DNA of 64,000 bases from Candidatus Chryseopegocella kryptomonas (GTDB lineage: Bacteria > Bacteroidota > Ignavibacteria > Kryptoniales > Kryptoniaceae), in NCBI RefSeq assembly GCF_001536065.1, contig NZ_CZVW01000005.1, positions 1 through 64,000 on the forward strand, given 5' to 3'. The position numbers and the translations under genes were made by a program. Positions 34,138 through 44,200 of this stretch are shown in pieces; within the stretch, counting starts at the first letter, position 1; each line of letters begins with the position of its first letter. The notes under the pieces are model-generated. The model ran no database searches. It worked only from the letters and a program-made list of their open reading frames with translations, and was not told the DNA's origin.

Positions 34138-34170
34138 TACATAAGATTGAAAACAAAATTTAAATTTCTT

Positions 34171-36345
34171 ATGAGGAAAGCGAAATTAAATTTTATCTTG
34201 CTCATCTTAATATTCATCCTTCCCTTACAAGCCCAAAAGAAATTAACACTTGAAGACATCTTCAAAACTAACAAATTCAGGACAAACTTTCTTTTCAAGC
34301 AATGGTTAGCAGGTGAAGACGCTTACACAACTTTAAAGTATGATTCCCTGACAAAATCAATGGCTATTTTCAAATATGATTTAAAAACTGCAAAAGATGA
34401 AAAAATTGTCTCTTATGCGCAACTTGACTCACAAATTGAAAATTTTTCAAAAAATGTCAGTGCTTACTTTTTCTCACCGGATAAAAGATACATACTTTTC
34501 ACGGGAAGTTTGCCAGCCAGAAGATTAAAAACCGGCGGTAATTTTTACCTATATGACACTCAATCAAAAATTTTGAAACAGATAACAAACACCGAAGAAC
34601 AACAGGCAATTATAAAATTTTCTCCAAACGGAAGATATATTAGTTTTGTCCGAAGCAACAATTTATTCATTTACAATATCTCAACAGGTGAATTTAAACA
34701 ATTAACATTTGATGGCTCGGAGACAATTTTAAATGGGCTTTTTGATTGGGTTTATGAAGAGGAATTCAGCATAATTGACGGATATGAGTGGTCTCCGGAT
34801 GAAAAATACATCGCTTTCTGGCGACTTGATCAATCAAATGTTCCTGTTTTCAAATTGATTGATTATGAGCCGACTTATTTGAAAGTGATAGACCAACGCT
34901 ACCCTTATGCAGGTTTTCCGAATTCAACAGTTAAAATTGGCATTGCAAATGTTCAAACTGGCGAGGTTAAATACATTGACTTTGGCAATGAAGATATTTA
35001 CATCCCGAGAATTCAATGGACAAAAGAGCCAGAAATTTTATCTTATCAAAAACTTAACAGGTTGCAAAACAAACTTGAACTTATATTTTACAACATCAAA
35101 ACAGGCGAGCAAAAAATAATTTTAACAGAGGAATCAAACACTTGGATTGATGTTCACGATTACTTAACATTTCTCAACGATAAGAGACACTTTATATGGG
35201 CAAGTGAAAGAGATGGGTGGCTTCATCTTTATCTTTACAGGATTGATGGAAAGCTTGTAAATCAAATTACAAAAGGCGAATTTGAAATTGACCAGCTTTG
35301 TTTCATTGATGAACGAAATGGAAAAATTTATTATACATCAACAGAGGTTTCACCGCTTGAGAGGCACCTATATGTCATAAATTTCAAAGGAACGCAAAAA
35401 AAGAGATTAACGCTTGAATCGGGCTGGCACAATGTTGAATTTTCTCCAAGTGGAAAATTTTTCATTGACAATTACTCAACAATAACGAAACCACCGAAGT
35501 GGAAACTTTATGATTACACTGGGAAATTTATCCGAACACTTGTTGATAATCCCGACGATATTCTTGCTGGCTACGATAAAGGAGAAGTTACATTTGAAGT
35601 CGTTGAAACAAGCGACGGTGTTAAGTTAAATGCCTGGATGATAAAACCAGCAAATTTTGATTCAACGAAAAAATATCCAGTGTTATTCTATGTCTATGGT
35701 GGACCAGGAAGTCAAACAGTGAGAAACGCATATCTTGGAAACTACCTCTGGTATCAATATCTTGCTCAAAATGGCTATATCATTTTCAGCGTTGATGGGC
35801 GTGGAACTGGGGCAAGAGGAAAAGCATTTAGAGGTGTGATTTATAAAAACCTCGGTTATTATGAATCAAAAGATCAAGCGGAAGCAGCGATTTACCTTGT
35901 AAAAAAATACAGATTTGTTGATGAGAAGAGAATCGGAATATGGGGATGGAGTTACGGCGGATATATGTCAAGCTTAACACTTTTCAAATTCGGCGATATA
36001 TTTAAACTTGCGGTCGCTGTTGCGCCAGTTACGACATGGAAACTTTATGATACAATCTACACGGAAAGATATATGCAAACACCTGAATTAAATCCCGAAG
36101 GTTATGAAGAAAGCTCTGTGTTAAAATATGTAGATGCATTAAAAGGTAAATATCTTGTGATCCACGGAACGACAGATGACAATGTTCACTGGCAAAATAC
36201 AATTCAACTTGTTGATAGACTTCAAAAAGCTGGAAAACAATTTTACACGATGTTTTATCCAAACAAAGACCACAGCATAGCCGGCAGAGACACACGCTAT
36301 CATCTTTTCACACTTATAACAAATTTCATCATTGAGAATTTGTAA
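34171..36345 (+). CDS. Dipeptidyl peptidase IV-like exported serine peptidase (S9)
   Basis: This 724-residue exported enzyme would release N-terminal dipeptides, often with proline at position two, from peptides in the periplasm. A signal peptide (about residues 1-21) is followed by an eight-bladed beta-propeller domain containing the double-Glu anchor FDWVYEEEFS. The alpha/beta-hydrolase domain has GGPGSQTV, DGRGTGARG, nucleophile GWSYGG (about Ser598), catalytic Asp in GTTDDNVH and His in NKDHSIAG. All three catalytic residues and the Glu motif are intact. The length is normal. ATG 34171 is preferred over TTG 34147 on the basis of promoter position and signal peptide. Confidence 0.93.
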   Translation: MRKAKLNFILLILIFILPLQAQKKLTLEDIFKTNKFRTNFLFKQWLAGEDAYTTLKYDSLTKSMAIFKYDLKTAKDEKIVSYAQLDSQIENFSKNVSAYFFSPDKRYILFTGSLPARRLKTGGNFYLYDTQSKILKQITNTEEQQAIIKFSPNGRYISFVRSNNLFIYNISTGEFKQLTFDGSETILNGLFDWVYEEEFSIIDGYEWSPDEKYIAFWRLDQSNVPVFKLIDYEPTYLKVIDQRYPYAGFPNSTVKIGIANVQTGEVKYIDFGNEDIYIPRIQWTKEPEILSYQKLNRLQNKLELIFYNIKTGEQKIILTEESNTWIDVHDYLTFLNDKRHFIWASERDGWLHLYLYRIDGKLVNQITKGEFEIDQLCFIDERNGKIYYTSTEVSPLERHLYVINFKGTQKKRLTLESGWHNVEFSPSGKFFIDNYSTITKPPKWKLYDYTGKFIRTLVDNPDDILAGYDKGEVTFEVVETSDGVKLNAWMIKPANFDSTKKYPVLFYVYGGPGSQTVRNAYLGNYLWYQYLAQNGYIIFSVDGRGTGARGKAFRGVIYKNLGYYESKDQAEAAIYLVKKYRFVDEKRIGIWGWSYGGYMSSLTLFKFGDIFKLAVAVAPVTTWKLYDTIYTERYMQTPELNPEGYEESSVLKYVDALKGKYLVIHGTTDDNVHWQNTIQLVDRLQKAGKQFYTMFYPNKDHSIAGRDTRYHLFTLITNFIIENL

Positions 36346-36348
36346 AAT

Positions 36349-37854
36349 TTATCGCTCTGATTTCATCGCAACCTGACGAGTTGAGACGGCGTAAATTAAA
36401 ATGTTGGAGAAAAGTTGAAGTTGAGATGTGTTGTCAATTTGTGGATTGTCAAACTTACTTAAAATTCTCATATAACCTTTGTTTGAAAAAACGACAATTA
36501 ATCTTTTTTGCCAGAAAAGACCTTCAAGATAATTATATTTCTCTTCTCTCTCAAATTCTTTTGTCTCAACGATGTCGTCAGCTCCAAGAGGAAGCTCTTT
36601 TATCTTCGCCCAGATAGAATAAACCGAATGGGTTAAGAAAATTTTATCAACATAACTTCCGTCAAATCTTGATTTTATGCGTTCAAGCAAATCTCTTGCA
36701 CCGAGATTAAACTGGCTTGATCTTGAATGATTTAGATCATCAATCAAAATTATTCCACCGTTTTTTATGCATGCGACGAAATTATCAACTGCAAGAGGTG
36801 AGAATTGAGGTTTGACAACACCACCGCTTATGATGACAAGGTCTGATTTTGCAATGCTTGGTGATTCCGCTCTTCCGCTTTCAAATGTAATTTTCAAATT
36901 TTCTTTTTTATTCAAAAAATCAATTAAATTTTTTATTCCCGCTTCAACGATTTCTTCGCCATCCCCACCGTATTTAACTTGAAAAATTTTTATTTCCTTT
37001 TCCTTCAAACTTTTCATATCAATGTTTTCACTCGCAGAAGCAATGATCTTTTCAACCTCGCCAACTTTACGAATCACAGGAACTCTTTTGAAATAAAAGT
37101 TTATGTCAATAAAATCACTTGGCATATTATTTTCATCATATCCAACTATAAAATTTTTCAGCACAACTTTAACCCTTTCAACTCCCTCCGACAATGGATC
37201 AAAAACAATAAGCCCCTCACGGCTATCGCCTTTATATAGCGGACGTCCATAAGTTAACATAGTTCTTCTTGCTATCCCCATCCTTGCTTCAAAGACATCT
37301 TCATCAATTCCGCTTGAACCTTTCCTTGCCCTGTAATACTCCTCAATGCTGTGGAACTTGCTTGTTTTCGCTTCAAGTCCATATGCGATGAATTTATCAC
37401 CTCTGTCGCTTAATAAAATTGCGTTTTCTGGGTCAAAATTTATTTTTGGTGCAGTGTAATTGTAAATTGAAACTTTAAAGACGGTAAAACGATTTGGAGT
37501 ATAGCCAAGTTCAGGATCAACCCAGTCGCCATAGGTATATGGGTTTGTTGAATAAATTCCGCCTTTTGATTCTTCTGGAAATTCAAAATTGTTAAGTTGA
37601 TAATCGCTCATATATTTTATCTCAACTTTGAAAGTTCCCTTGTCAAAGACAATGGTCATTGAGTCCTTCCCGATGTAATAACTTGTATCTCCAACCATTT
37701 TAAGCATCTCAAGATCGGGGACGATTTCATATTCAACTTTTTGAGGTGGAAAAAATAGAAAACGATAAACATTATCGCATCCAGTCAATGCAAAAATTAA
37801 AATCAGAATCAAAGCAATTTTTCTCAACATTTTTAAAAGTGCTTTAATTTTCAT
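36349..37854 (-). CDS. DUF4159-containing lipoprotein
   Basis: This 501-residue lipoprotein has a lipobox (FALTGC, Cys about residue 26). A beta-rich middle follows (about 40-270), then a C-terminal DUF4159 domain (about 285-490), a GldG/ThuA-like alpha/beta fold without an obvious nucleophile. The motifs NGGIILIDDLNHS, HSVYSIWAKI, YNYLEGLFWQKRLIVVFSNK and DNTSQLQLFSNILIYAV match, segment by segment, those of the TonB-like protein encoded two genes upstream. It is the last gene of the nine-gene envelope operon and overlaps the preceding lipoprotein by 11 bases. The function is unknown. Confidence 0.82.
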   Translation of the reverse strand: MKIKALLKMLRKIALILILIFALTGCDNVYRFLFFPPQKVEYEIVPDLEMLKMVGDTSYYIGKDSMTIVFDKGTFKVEIKYMSDYQLNNFEFPEESKGGIYSTNPYTYGDWVDPELGYTPNRFTVFKVSIYNYTAPKINFDPENAILLSDRGDKFIAYGLEAKTSKFHSIEEYYRARKGSSGIDEDVFEARMGIARRTMLTYGRPLYKGDSREGLIVFDPLSEGVERVKVVLKNFIVGYDENNMPSDFIDINFYFKRVPVIRKVGEVEKIIASASENIDMKSLKEKEIKIFQVKYGGDGEEIVEAGIKNLIDFLNKKENLKITFESGRAESPSIAKSDLVIISGGVVKPQFSPLAVDNFVACIKNGGIILIDDLNHSRSSQFNLGARDLLERIKSRFDGSYVDKIFLTHSVYSIWAKIKELPLGADDIVETKEFEREEKYNYLEGLFWQKRLIVVFSNKGYMRILSKFDNPQIDNTSQLQLFSNILIYAVSTRQVAMKSER

Positions 37855-38683
37855 TTACAAACTCAAATTTGAAATCAATCTCTTTTGTTTTGACATTTTC
37901 ATCATAAATTGCAATTTCGGGTATAACAAGCAAAAGCCATTTCACTTTCTCTTTTGGTTTTCTAAAAACGACGATACCTCTTCTGACAACGCCTGGATAT
38001 ATTTTCTCGTCTCTTAACAAAATCTCACGAAGAAATTTTTTGTTAAGTTCTGTCCTTCTTTGACTTGTCAAAAGATAGCCAGCCCAGAATGGATCGTAAA
38101 TTGTATATGGAGTTATATACCGCATTGGGTAAGGCACTGTCTCGGTTTGAATTATGTCGTCAATTTCAAGGGTTCTAAACTGATTTCTTCTATCATCAAG
38201 TAAAACGAACAGAGAAGGTTTAATTTCTATTTTATCATTTCGCATGTTTTCTATTCTGACATCAAAAATCAAATACGGTATTTTCCCGAAATCATCTTCA
38301 AACGGGCTCGGGATATTTCGTGGTGAAATTGGATTTCCAAAAACATCATAATAATTTCCGTATTCCTGTATGTGCATATACTCGTTGTAAGCGGATAAAA
38401 TCTCGGCATTATCCTCTTCGGCATAGTTTATGTATTCGTCTTTCAAAATTTTTTCAAAATCCTTTTTATCATAAACTTTTCCAGCGGATAATTTTCTAAT
38501 TTCTTCGGGTGTAAGCAATTTTACACTTATTTTAATGCTATCTTTCACAACTGTTGCAAGCGTCTCTTTAACCGCAAGAACAACTTTTGTCGGCTCGGGC
38601 ATCTTATCATAATTTTCTTCAAGCAGATAAGCACAACCAGACAAAAATATGAGAACAAGGATTATTGAAAACTTAATTTTCAT
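37844..38683 (-). CDS. Lipoprotein of the ExbBD-DUF4159 operon
   Basis: This 279-residue protein has a lipobox (IFLSGC, Cys about residue 17). A helical region with charged residues (about 40-105) precedes a beta-sandwich-like half (PYLIFDVRIENMRNDKIEIK, RRGIVVFRKPKEKVKWLLL). The second half resembles the middle region of the next lipoprotein, which also has a statement of the type RGGIVVF/REGLIVF before a hydrophobic strand. The two lipoproteins may therefore be partly paralogous. I know no family. A strong AGGAGGGCG site precedes the ATG. It probably acts at the inner face of the outer membrane with its neighbours. Confidence 0.75.
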   Translation of the reverse strand: MKIKFSIILVLIFLSGCAYLLEENYDKMPEPTKVVLAVKETLATVVKDSIKISVKLLTPEEIRKLSAGKVYDKKDFEKILKDEYINYAEEDNAEILSAYNEYMHIQEYGNYYDVFGNPISPRNIPSPFEDDFGKIPYLIFDVRIENMRNDKIEIKPSLFVLLDDRRNQFRTLEIDDIIQTETVPYPMRYITPYTIYDPFWAGYLLTSQRRTELNKKFLREILLRDEKIYPGVVRRGIVVFRKPKEKVKWLLLVIPEIAIYDENVKTKEIDFKFEFVNEN

Positions 38684-38708
38684 CTTAATTCGCCCTCCTG
38701 AAAAAAAT

Positions 38709-39965
38709 TTATTGTTGCATTACGACTTTTTCTTTATTTTTGGCGACAATTCCGCCGGGTTGATTCATTGCGAAGATAAGTATATTCAAACCCATTTGCA
38801 ATTGTCTTGAATTGTCAAGCGGGGGTGTCGCATAAGGCCAGTCGCCCCAAGCTTGCGTATAACCTCTATTTGAAAGCACAACAGCAAGTCGCCCACCGAG
38901 CCAAATTCCTTCAAGATAATTATAAATTTCCCTTGCTGGTCTTCTTGAATCAACCCTTGCAAGATCATCACCAGCTGGCGGACCGTCAAAATCTTTCCAG
39001 ATGTGATAAATCGGGTGATTATTTGGAATTCTCTCCCAAACCGCATCATAGCCCAAGGCATCTTTAATCAATTGTTTAACGGAGCGCGTAAATGGTCCAT
39101 AAGCTGAGGCAAGCCCATCATCTATGAATAAAAATCCACCGGAACGTAGATACTTCGCAAGATTTTCAACTTCATTCTTCGTGTATATAACTTCACCATC
39201 ATATCCCATCATTATCAAAATTGGGACATCCATAATGTTTTTAGAATCAAGTCGTATTGAACCCATCAAATTTAATTGAAGATTTGGTAAAACCTCCATT
39301 GCATATCTTTGTAGATTTTGTAAAGCAGCGGGTCTGTAATTCCACATTGGCTCACCATTTGGCGCAGATTTACTGCTTCTGTATTCAACTTGATAAACAT
39401 TCAAAAAGCCTCTCCAATCCTCTTTGCTTCTCCCTCTTTCAAGCCATCCTTCAAATCTATCCATAAAATTTGTATAACTTATCAATTCCTCTTGCAAACT
39501 TTTCACAGTTCTACCAGCCTGACGCGTATCTGTTATGTCATAGTTCAAACTTGGTCCTGAAAGGATTGCAGGCGGAGAATATGTTCGTTCTATATATTCG
39601 CCTGGTCTTGCAAGTGAAGCAAGCGAAGTCCCACCGTGAACAGCTGCGGTTGTCATTGAACGAGCTGACATTCGTGGTTTTTGAGGCGCTGTAAATTTTT
39701 GAAGAACGCGCTCAACAATAGTTGGCATCTTTCTAAATTCTATGCTCTTTGTCAATCTTGGCGGACGCTGAATGAATTTAACTGTCGTGGGCGGACGTTT
39801 TGCTTCTTTTTTCTCCGGAAGTTTTATGTTCAAAATCACCGGCAAACTATGAATAAAAAACGCTATCAACAGAAACTTCAACAATGCCTTTCTGTTGTCA
39901 TAAATAAACTTCGCAATTTTATCACTTAACTCAACTCCCGGTATTTTGTAATTTCCGTTGTTCAT
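38709..39965 (-). CDS. TonB-like transmembrane protein with periplasmic DUF4159 domain
   Basis: This 418-residue protein has a short cytoplasmic N-terminus, one membrane anchor at about 28-48 (LLKFLLIAFFIHSLPVILNI) and a Pro/Lys/Arg-rich stretch (EKKEAKRPPTTVKFIQRPP). This is the layout of TonB and TolA. Instead of a TonB C-terminal domain, residues about 180-400 form a DUF4159 domain (SGGFLFIDDG, HPIYHIWKDFDG, NYLEGIWLGGRLAVVLSNR, DNSRQLQMGLNILIFAM). It lies 13 bases after exbD and follows exbB, so it is probably the mechanical arm of that motor. No TonB-dependent receptor is adjacent. Confidence 0.82.
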   Translation of the reverse strand: MNNGNYKIPGVELSDKIAKFIYDNRKALLKFLLIAFFIHSLPVILNIKLPEKKEAKRPPTTVKFIQRPPRLTKSIEFRKMPTIVERVLQKFTAPQKPRMSARSMTTAAVHGGTSLASLARPGEYIERTYSPPAILSGPSLNYDITDTRQAGRTVKSLQEELISYTNFMDRFEGWLERGRSKEDWRGFLNVYQVEYRSSKSAPNGEPMWNYRPAALQNLQRYAMEVLPNLQLNLMGSIRLDSKNIMDVPILIMMGYDGEVIYTKNEVENLAKYLRSGGFLFIDDGLASAYGPFTRSVKQLIKDALGYDAVWERIPNNHPIYHIWKDFDGPPAGDDLARVDSRRPAREIYNYLEGIWLGGRLAVVLSNRGYTQAWGDWPYATPPLDNSRQLQMGLNILIFAMNQPGGIVAKNKEKVVMQQ

Positions 39966-39978
39966 TTCATAAAATCCG

Positions 39979-40398
39979 CTATTTTACTTGAACTTCCTCT
40001 TCTTCCTTTTCCGTAGCAATCGCAAGTTGATCAATACCGCACAACTTTGCAATATCCATAACTTTCACAACAATCCCGTGCAAAGTTTTTTTGTCAGCTT
40101 TTATTATCAAAACTTTGCTACCAAATATCTCCTTATCTTTGAGCATTTCCTCTTGAAGGTTATCAAATGTCACTCTTCTTCCGTTTAGATCCATTTCCCC
40201 ATTTGAAGATATAACAATTGTCAAATCTTTCTCGGGTGGTGCATCTGAAGAAGCAGCCGTAGGCAAATCAACTTTAAGACCGCTTTGAACTGCAAAAACA
40301 GTCGTCACCATGAAAAATATCAAAAGTTGAAAAACACAATCAATCATCGGTGTTAAGTTAATGTCAACTGCATAATCGTTGTTTTTCTTTTTTTTCAT
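39979..40398 (-). CDS. exbD: ExbD/TolR-family biopolymer transport protein
   Basis: This 139-residue protein has a cytoplasmic KKKKNN start, one membrane helix with the essential proton-carrying Asp (LTPMIDCVFQLLIFFMV, about Asp19), and a periplasmic domain (EKDLTIVISSNGEMDLNGRR). With ExbB it forms a motor driven by the proton motive force. It is 10 bases downstream of exbB and 13 bases upstream of the TonB-like DUF4159 gene. ExbD and TolR cannot be told apart from sequence alone, and the partner proteins suggest neither classical role. Confidence 0.92.
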   Translation of the reverse strand: MKKKKNNDYAVDINLTPMIDCVFQLLIFFMVTTVFAVQSGLKVDLPTAASSDAPPEKDLTIVISSNGEMDLNGRRVTFDNLQEEMLKDKEIFGSKVLIIKADKKTLHGIVVKVMDIAKLCGIDQLAIATEKEEEEVQVK

Positions 40399-40408
40399 GG
40401 CAAAAATT

Positions 40409-41272
40409 TTAATCTTTTTTCTCTTTCAATTTTTCAATTATTTCTTTCTCAATTGCGTTTGCTTCATCGTCGGAAATGTCAAGTTCAATTCTTTTTCTTC
40501 TCAAATACTCACTTTCTTCCTCCGTTAAATTTCCATTCCTATAGATGCTTGCAACTATTGCTTTATATGCTTCAATTCTGCCATGTTCACGAAGCAGTGT
40601 GTTAATGAAATGATTTTCAAACGGTTCAAGTCGCCTTGTAATTTTTTCGGCTCTTCTTCTTAAAAAACTATATCCAAGAACCGACGGAATTGCAACCGTC
40701 AAACCAGCTGCTGTCGTTAAGAGCGCAACTGAAATGCCATGTGCGACAACCGCTGGATCACCACGACCTCCTTTCGCAAGCTCATCAAAAGACATTATCA
40801 TTCCAACAATCGTCCCAAAAAGTCCAAGTAGCGTCGCAACATTCGCAATTGTTGCTACAACAGGCAAGAATTCCTCAAGATATTCAGATGTTGAATCAAC
40901 CGCTGTATCCATAAGCTCCTGACGCATATCGTTAATTGAGCGATTTTCTTGAAGCAAAAATTCATATCTTTTTAAAACCGACAAAAATACGAAAGATAAA
41001 GCATCTTTTTTATTCTCAAAATAACTAACAACTGGCTCAATTTTTCTGTTTTCCTTCAAAATTTTCTCAACCTCCTCAAGAATTAAAGCTATTCTCTTAT
41101 CCTTTGGAATTCGCAAATACCTGTAAATTCTTTCTATAATTATCCCAAGCGAAATCACTGAAAAGATGAAAAGCGGAACCATTATGGCAGGTCCGCCTTT
41201 GATTATGATGTCAACAAGCCAGTTATCCCAAAGCCACGACCACCACGATTTTTGCTCAATAAAAAGCAACAT
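40409..41272 (-). CDS. exbB: ExbB/TolQ/MotA-family motor protein
   Basis: This 287-residue protein has three membrane helices (about 25-48, 133-158 and 178-200). It has the family signatures ATLLGLFGTIVGMIMSF and LTTAAGLTVAIPSVLGY that line the proton path around ExbD. The cytoplasmic loop (about 50-125) and the long charged C-terminal tail (about 230-287, EESEYLRRKRIELDISDDEA) are longer than in E. coli ExbB. It follows the TPR gene by 22 bases in the envelope operon. Confidence 0.93.
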   Translation of the reverse strand: MLLFIEQKSWWSWLWDNWLVDIIIKGGPAIMVPLFIFSVISLGIIIERIYRYLRIPKDKRIALILEEVEKILKENRKIEPVVSYFENKKDALSFVFLSVLKRYEFLLQENRSINDMRQELMDTAVDSTSEYLEEFLPVVATIANVATLLGLFGTIVGMIMSFDELAKGGRGDPAVVAHGISVALLTTAAGLTVAIPSVLGYSFLRRRAEKITRRLEPFENHFINTLLREHGRIEAYKAIVASIYRNGNLTEEESEYLRRKRIELDISDDEANAIEKEIIEKLKEKKD

Positions 41273-41294
41273 AAATTATCACCGAAATTTATTT

Positions 41295-44200
41295 TCAAAA
41301 GTTGAAATTGCTCCTTAACCATTCAAGATGTTCCCTTGCGAACAGAACCGCTGCTCGTGCGTTGTCATCATTTGAATTCTCATAATCACGAATTATCTCC
41401 TCATACATTTTCGCTGCCCTACGCCAATCACCAAGTTGTTCATAAGCTGCTGCTATATTCACACGACACCCAACAACTATATCTGAATCTGGGTACTTCT
41501 GCCAGATCTTCGTCAGTTCTTCTATTGCTTTTCTATAATCTTTGTTGTCAAAGTATTTCATCGCTTCTTGATATTCTGCGTAAACATTTATCAATTTTAA
41601 ATCACGTATCAACTGCTTTGCCTCACTTGCTTTTTCATGTTCTGGATAAGATGCAACGAATTCTTCATACGCCTTTTGAGCTTTTGTATAATCTTTTGAG
41701 TTGTAATAATAATCTCCAATCGTGAACAAAGCTATTGGAGCATATTCACTTTTGGGATAACGCTTGACAAGTTGTTTAAAAATTTCAATCATTTGCTCGG
41801 GCTTTTGCAGTTCATAATAGCACCAACCCTCGCTATACATCGCTATCGGGGCGAATTCACTGTTCGGGAAAATTCTGTAAACATTTCTGTATTCACGAAT
41901 CGCATCTTCATACTTCCCCATATTGTAAAATGATTCTGCAATGTTAAAATAAGCTTCGGCTGTAAATTCATCCTTTGAAAATTCACGAACAAATTTTCTG
42001 AACCAGTTTATCGCTTTATCCCAGTATCCAAGGCGAAATTGAGAATAGGCAAGGAAAAAGAGAGCATTTTTGTAATTTTCCGAGTTCGGATAAAGTTTCA
42101 AATATCTGTCAAAAATTTCAATTGCATTTTCATATTCTCCTTTATCATAATAAACTGCGCCAACCGTGAAAAACACATCTTGTATAAATTTTGAATTCGG
42201 ATATTTTTCTCCTGCTTTTGAAAGAACGCTCAACGCCTTATCAAATTCTCCAATTTCTCTGTGAGAATTTGCAAGTATATAAACTGCCTTTGAAACGATG
42301 CTTTCATCTGAAACATCGCTCTGAAAGACATCATTTGCCAGTTTTATTGCGTTTTTATAATCCTTCGCTTCAAAATACGCTTCAGCCAAAACCGAAGTAT
42401 ATTTTATCCTCTCGCTCGGTTCGGGCGAAACATCAATCAACTTTGAAACAAAGTTTATTCCTTTTTCAATCTGACCTGACTTAACATACGATAGAGCGAG
42501 TTTCTCATTAACCTGCGGGACAAGTTGCGATAAAACTTCGTTAAACTTTTGATTTGACAGACAAACTTCAAAATCTTTTATCGCATCGCTATACTGTTCT
42601 TGCTGGTAATAAAGAGAACCACGGGCATAATGTGATTGCAATTTTAAAATCGCATTCGCTCTCTCATCGTTTATGACAAATGTTAATTCATTTACTGCTT
42701 CTTTATATTTCCCTTGCCCAATGTAAATGTCCGCAAGTGAGAAATGCACTTCTGGAATGAAATAAATGCTATCTTTCATTGCTTCGGCTGTTTTTAAAAC
42801 ATCTTTTATAAAGCGTTCGCCCTCCGCAAACTTGTTCTGTATGCTGAAAGATTTTGAAACCTTGATGAAAGCAGGCAAGAAGAAACTTGAAGATGGAGAT
42901 ATTTTTGAGAAAACATTTAACAAACTATCGTATTTCTGCGTGTCAAAATAAATCAAAAGCATATAATAATAAACCTCATCTTTATTCAAATCTTTCGGAT
43001 TTTCAGAGAGAACTTCGTTTAACTCATTTATTGCTTCTTCATATCTTTTTGACTCGTAAAAAGTTCTCCCAAGTTGAACACGGGCATGAACATATTGAGG
43101 TGTGTTTTTATATTTTGTCTTTATATCCACAAAACATTTTTCTGCGTCTTGATATTGAGCAAGCGCAAGATGTGAAATCCCCTTAAAGAAAAGCATATCT
43201 GAAATATATGAAGAAGTTGGAAACTTGATAAGAAAGGAGTCACATTCAGCAATGGTTTCCTTGTATTTTTTCGCATTATAGAGGCAAATAACCTTTGAAT
43301 AAATTGCGTCTTCAACAGGGAAATCAATTAAAAATGCAACTTCGCCATACGCTTTGATGTAAAAATCATACTCATTTGCTGCTTTATCATATTGAAGTGA
43401 ATCCTGATATGCCTTCGCAATTAAATACTGCATTTTTGCCCGCAACTGCTTGTTATCAAAATTTCTGTCAATTGCTTCTTTATACACAAGAATGCCTTCG
43501 TTAAGTCCTTTTTTCTCAAATGTATATTGTGCCATTTTTATGTATGCGGTTTCAATCAAACTCGGCAAAAGAGAATAAGTTGCTATGACATTTCTATATG
43601 ATTTAATTGCTTCCTCAAAGTTATCCATTGCCCTGTAACAATCCGCAATTCTTAAACTTGCTTTGGCAACTATCTCAAGAGGTGTTTCTTCTGCTTCCCT
43701 TCGGGTGACGGCTTCAAAAACTTTCCTTTCTCTTACCGCTTTAAGCTCAATTTTTTCAAATTCCTCTTTCTTAAATGTTTCTGGTCTGAATTTCTCCGTT
43801 ATGTTTTTAAACCAGTTTAAAGCGAGATCATAACTTCCTTTTTCAAAATAATTTTGCCCGATTTGATACATTGAATGTGGGATAAGGTTGTCTTTCGGGT
43901 ATTTTTCAATCAAGGTTTTAAAATAGAAAATTGAACTATCAAGCATTTTCAATTCTTTAAAAGCCCAACCAATTGTATAATACGCTTTAGGAACTCGCTC
44001 GTCGGTGGGAAATTTATTTATTAAATTTTTTGCTTCTTTAATCGCCTCTTCAAATTTTCCCTCTTCATAGTAAATGTCTGCGATCTGATATTGAGCAAGA
44101 GCGGAAAGCCATGGTGAGTCAAACCTTTCATTCGCAACAATTTTGAAATTTTTAATTGCTTCATCTGTAATTTTAAGTTTCCGTAAAGCATTTCCCTTTT

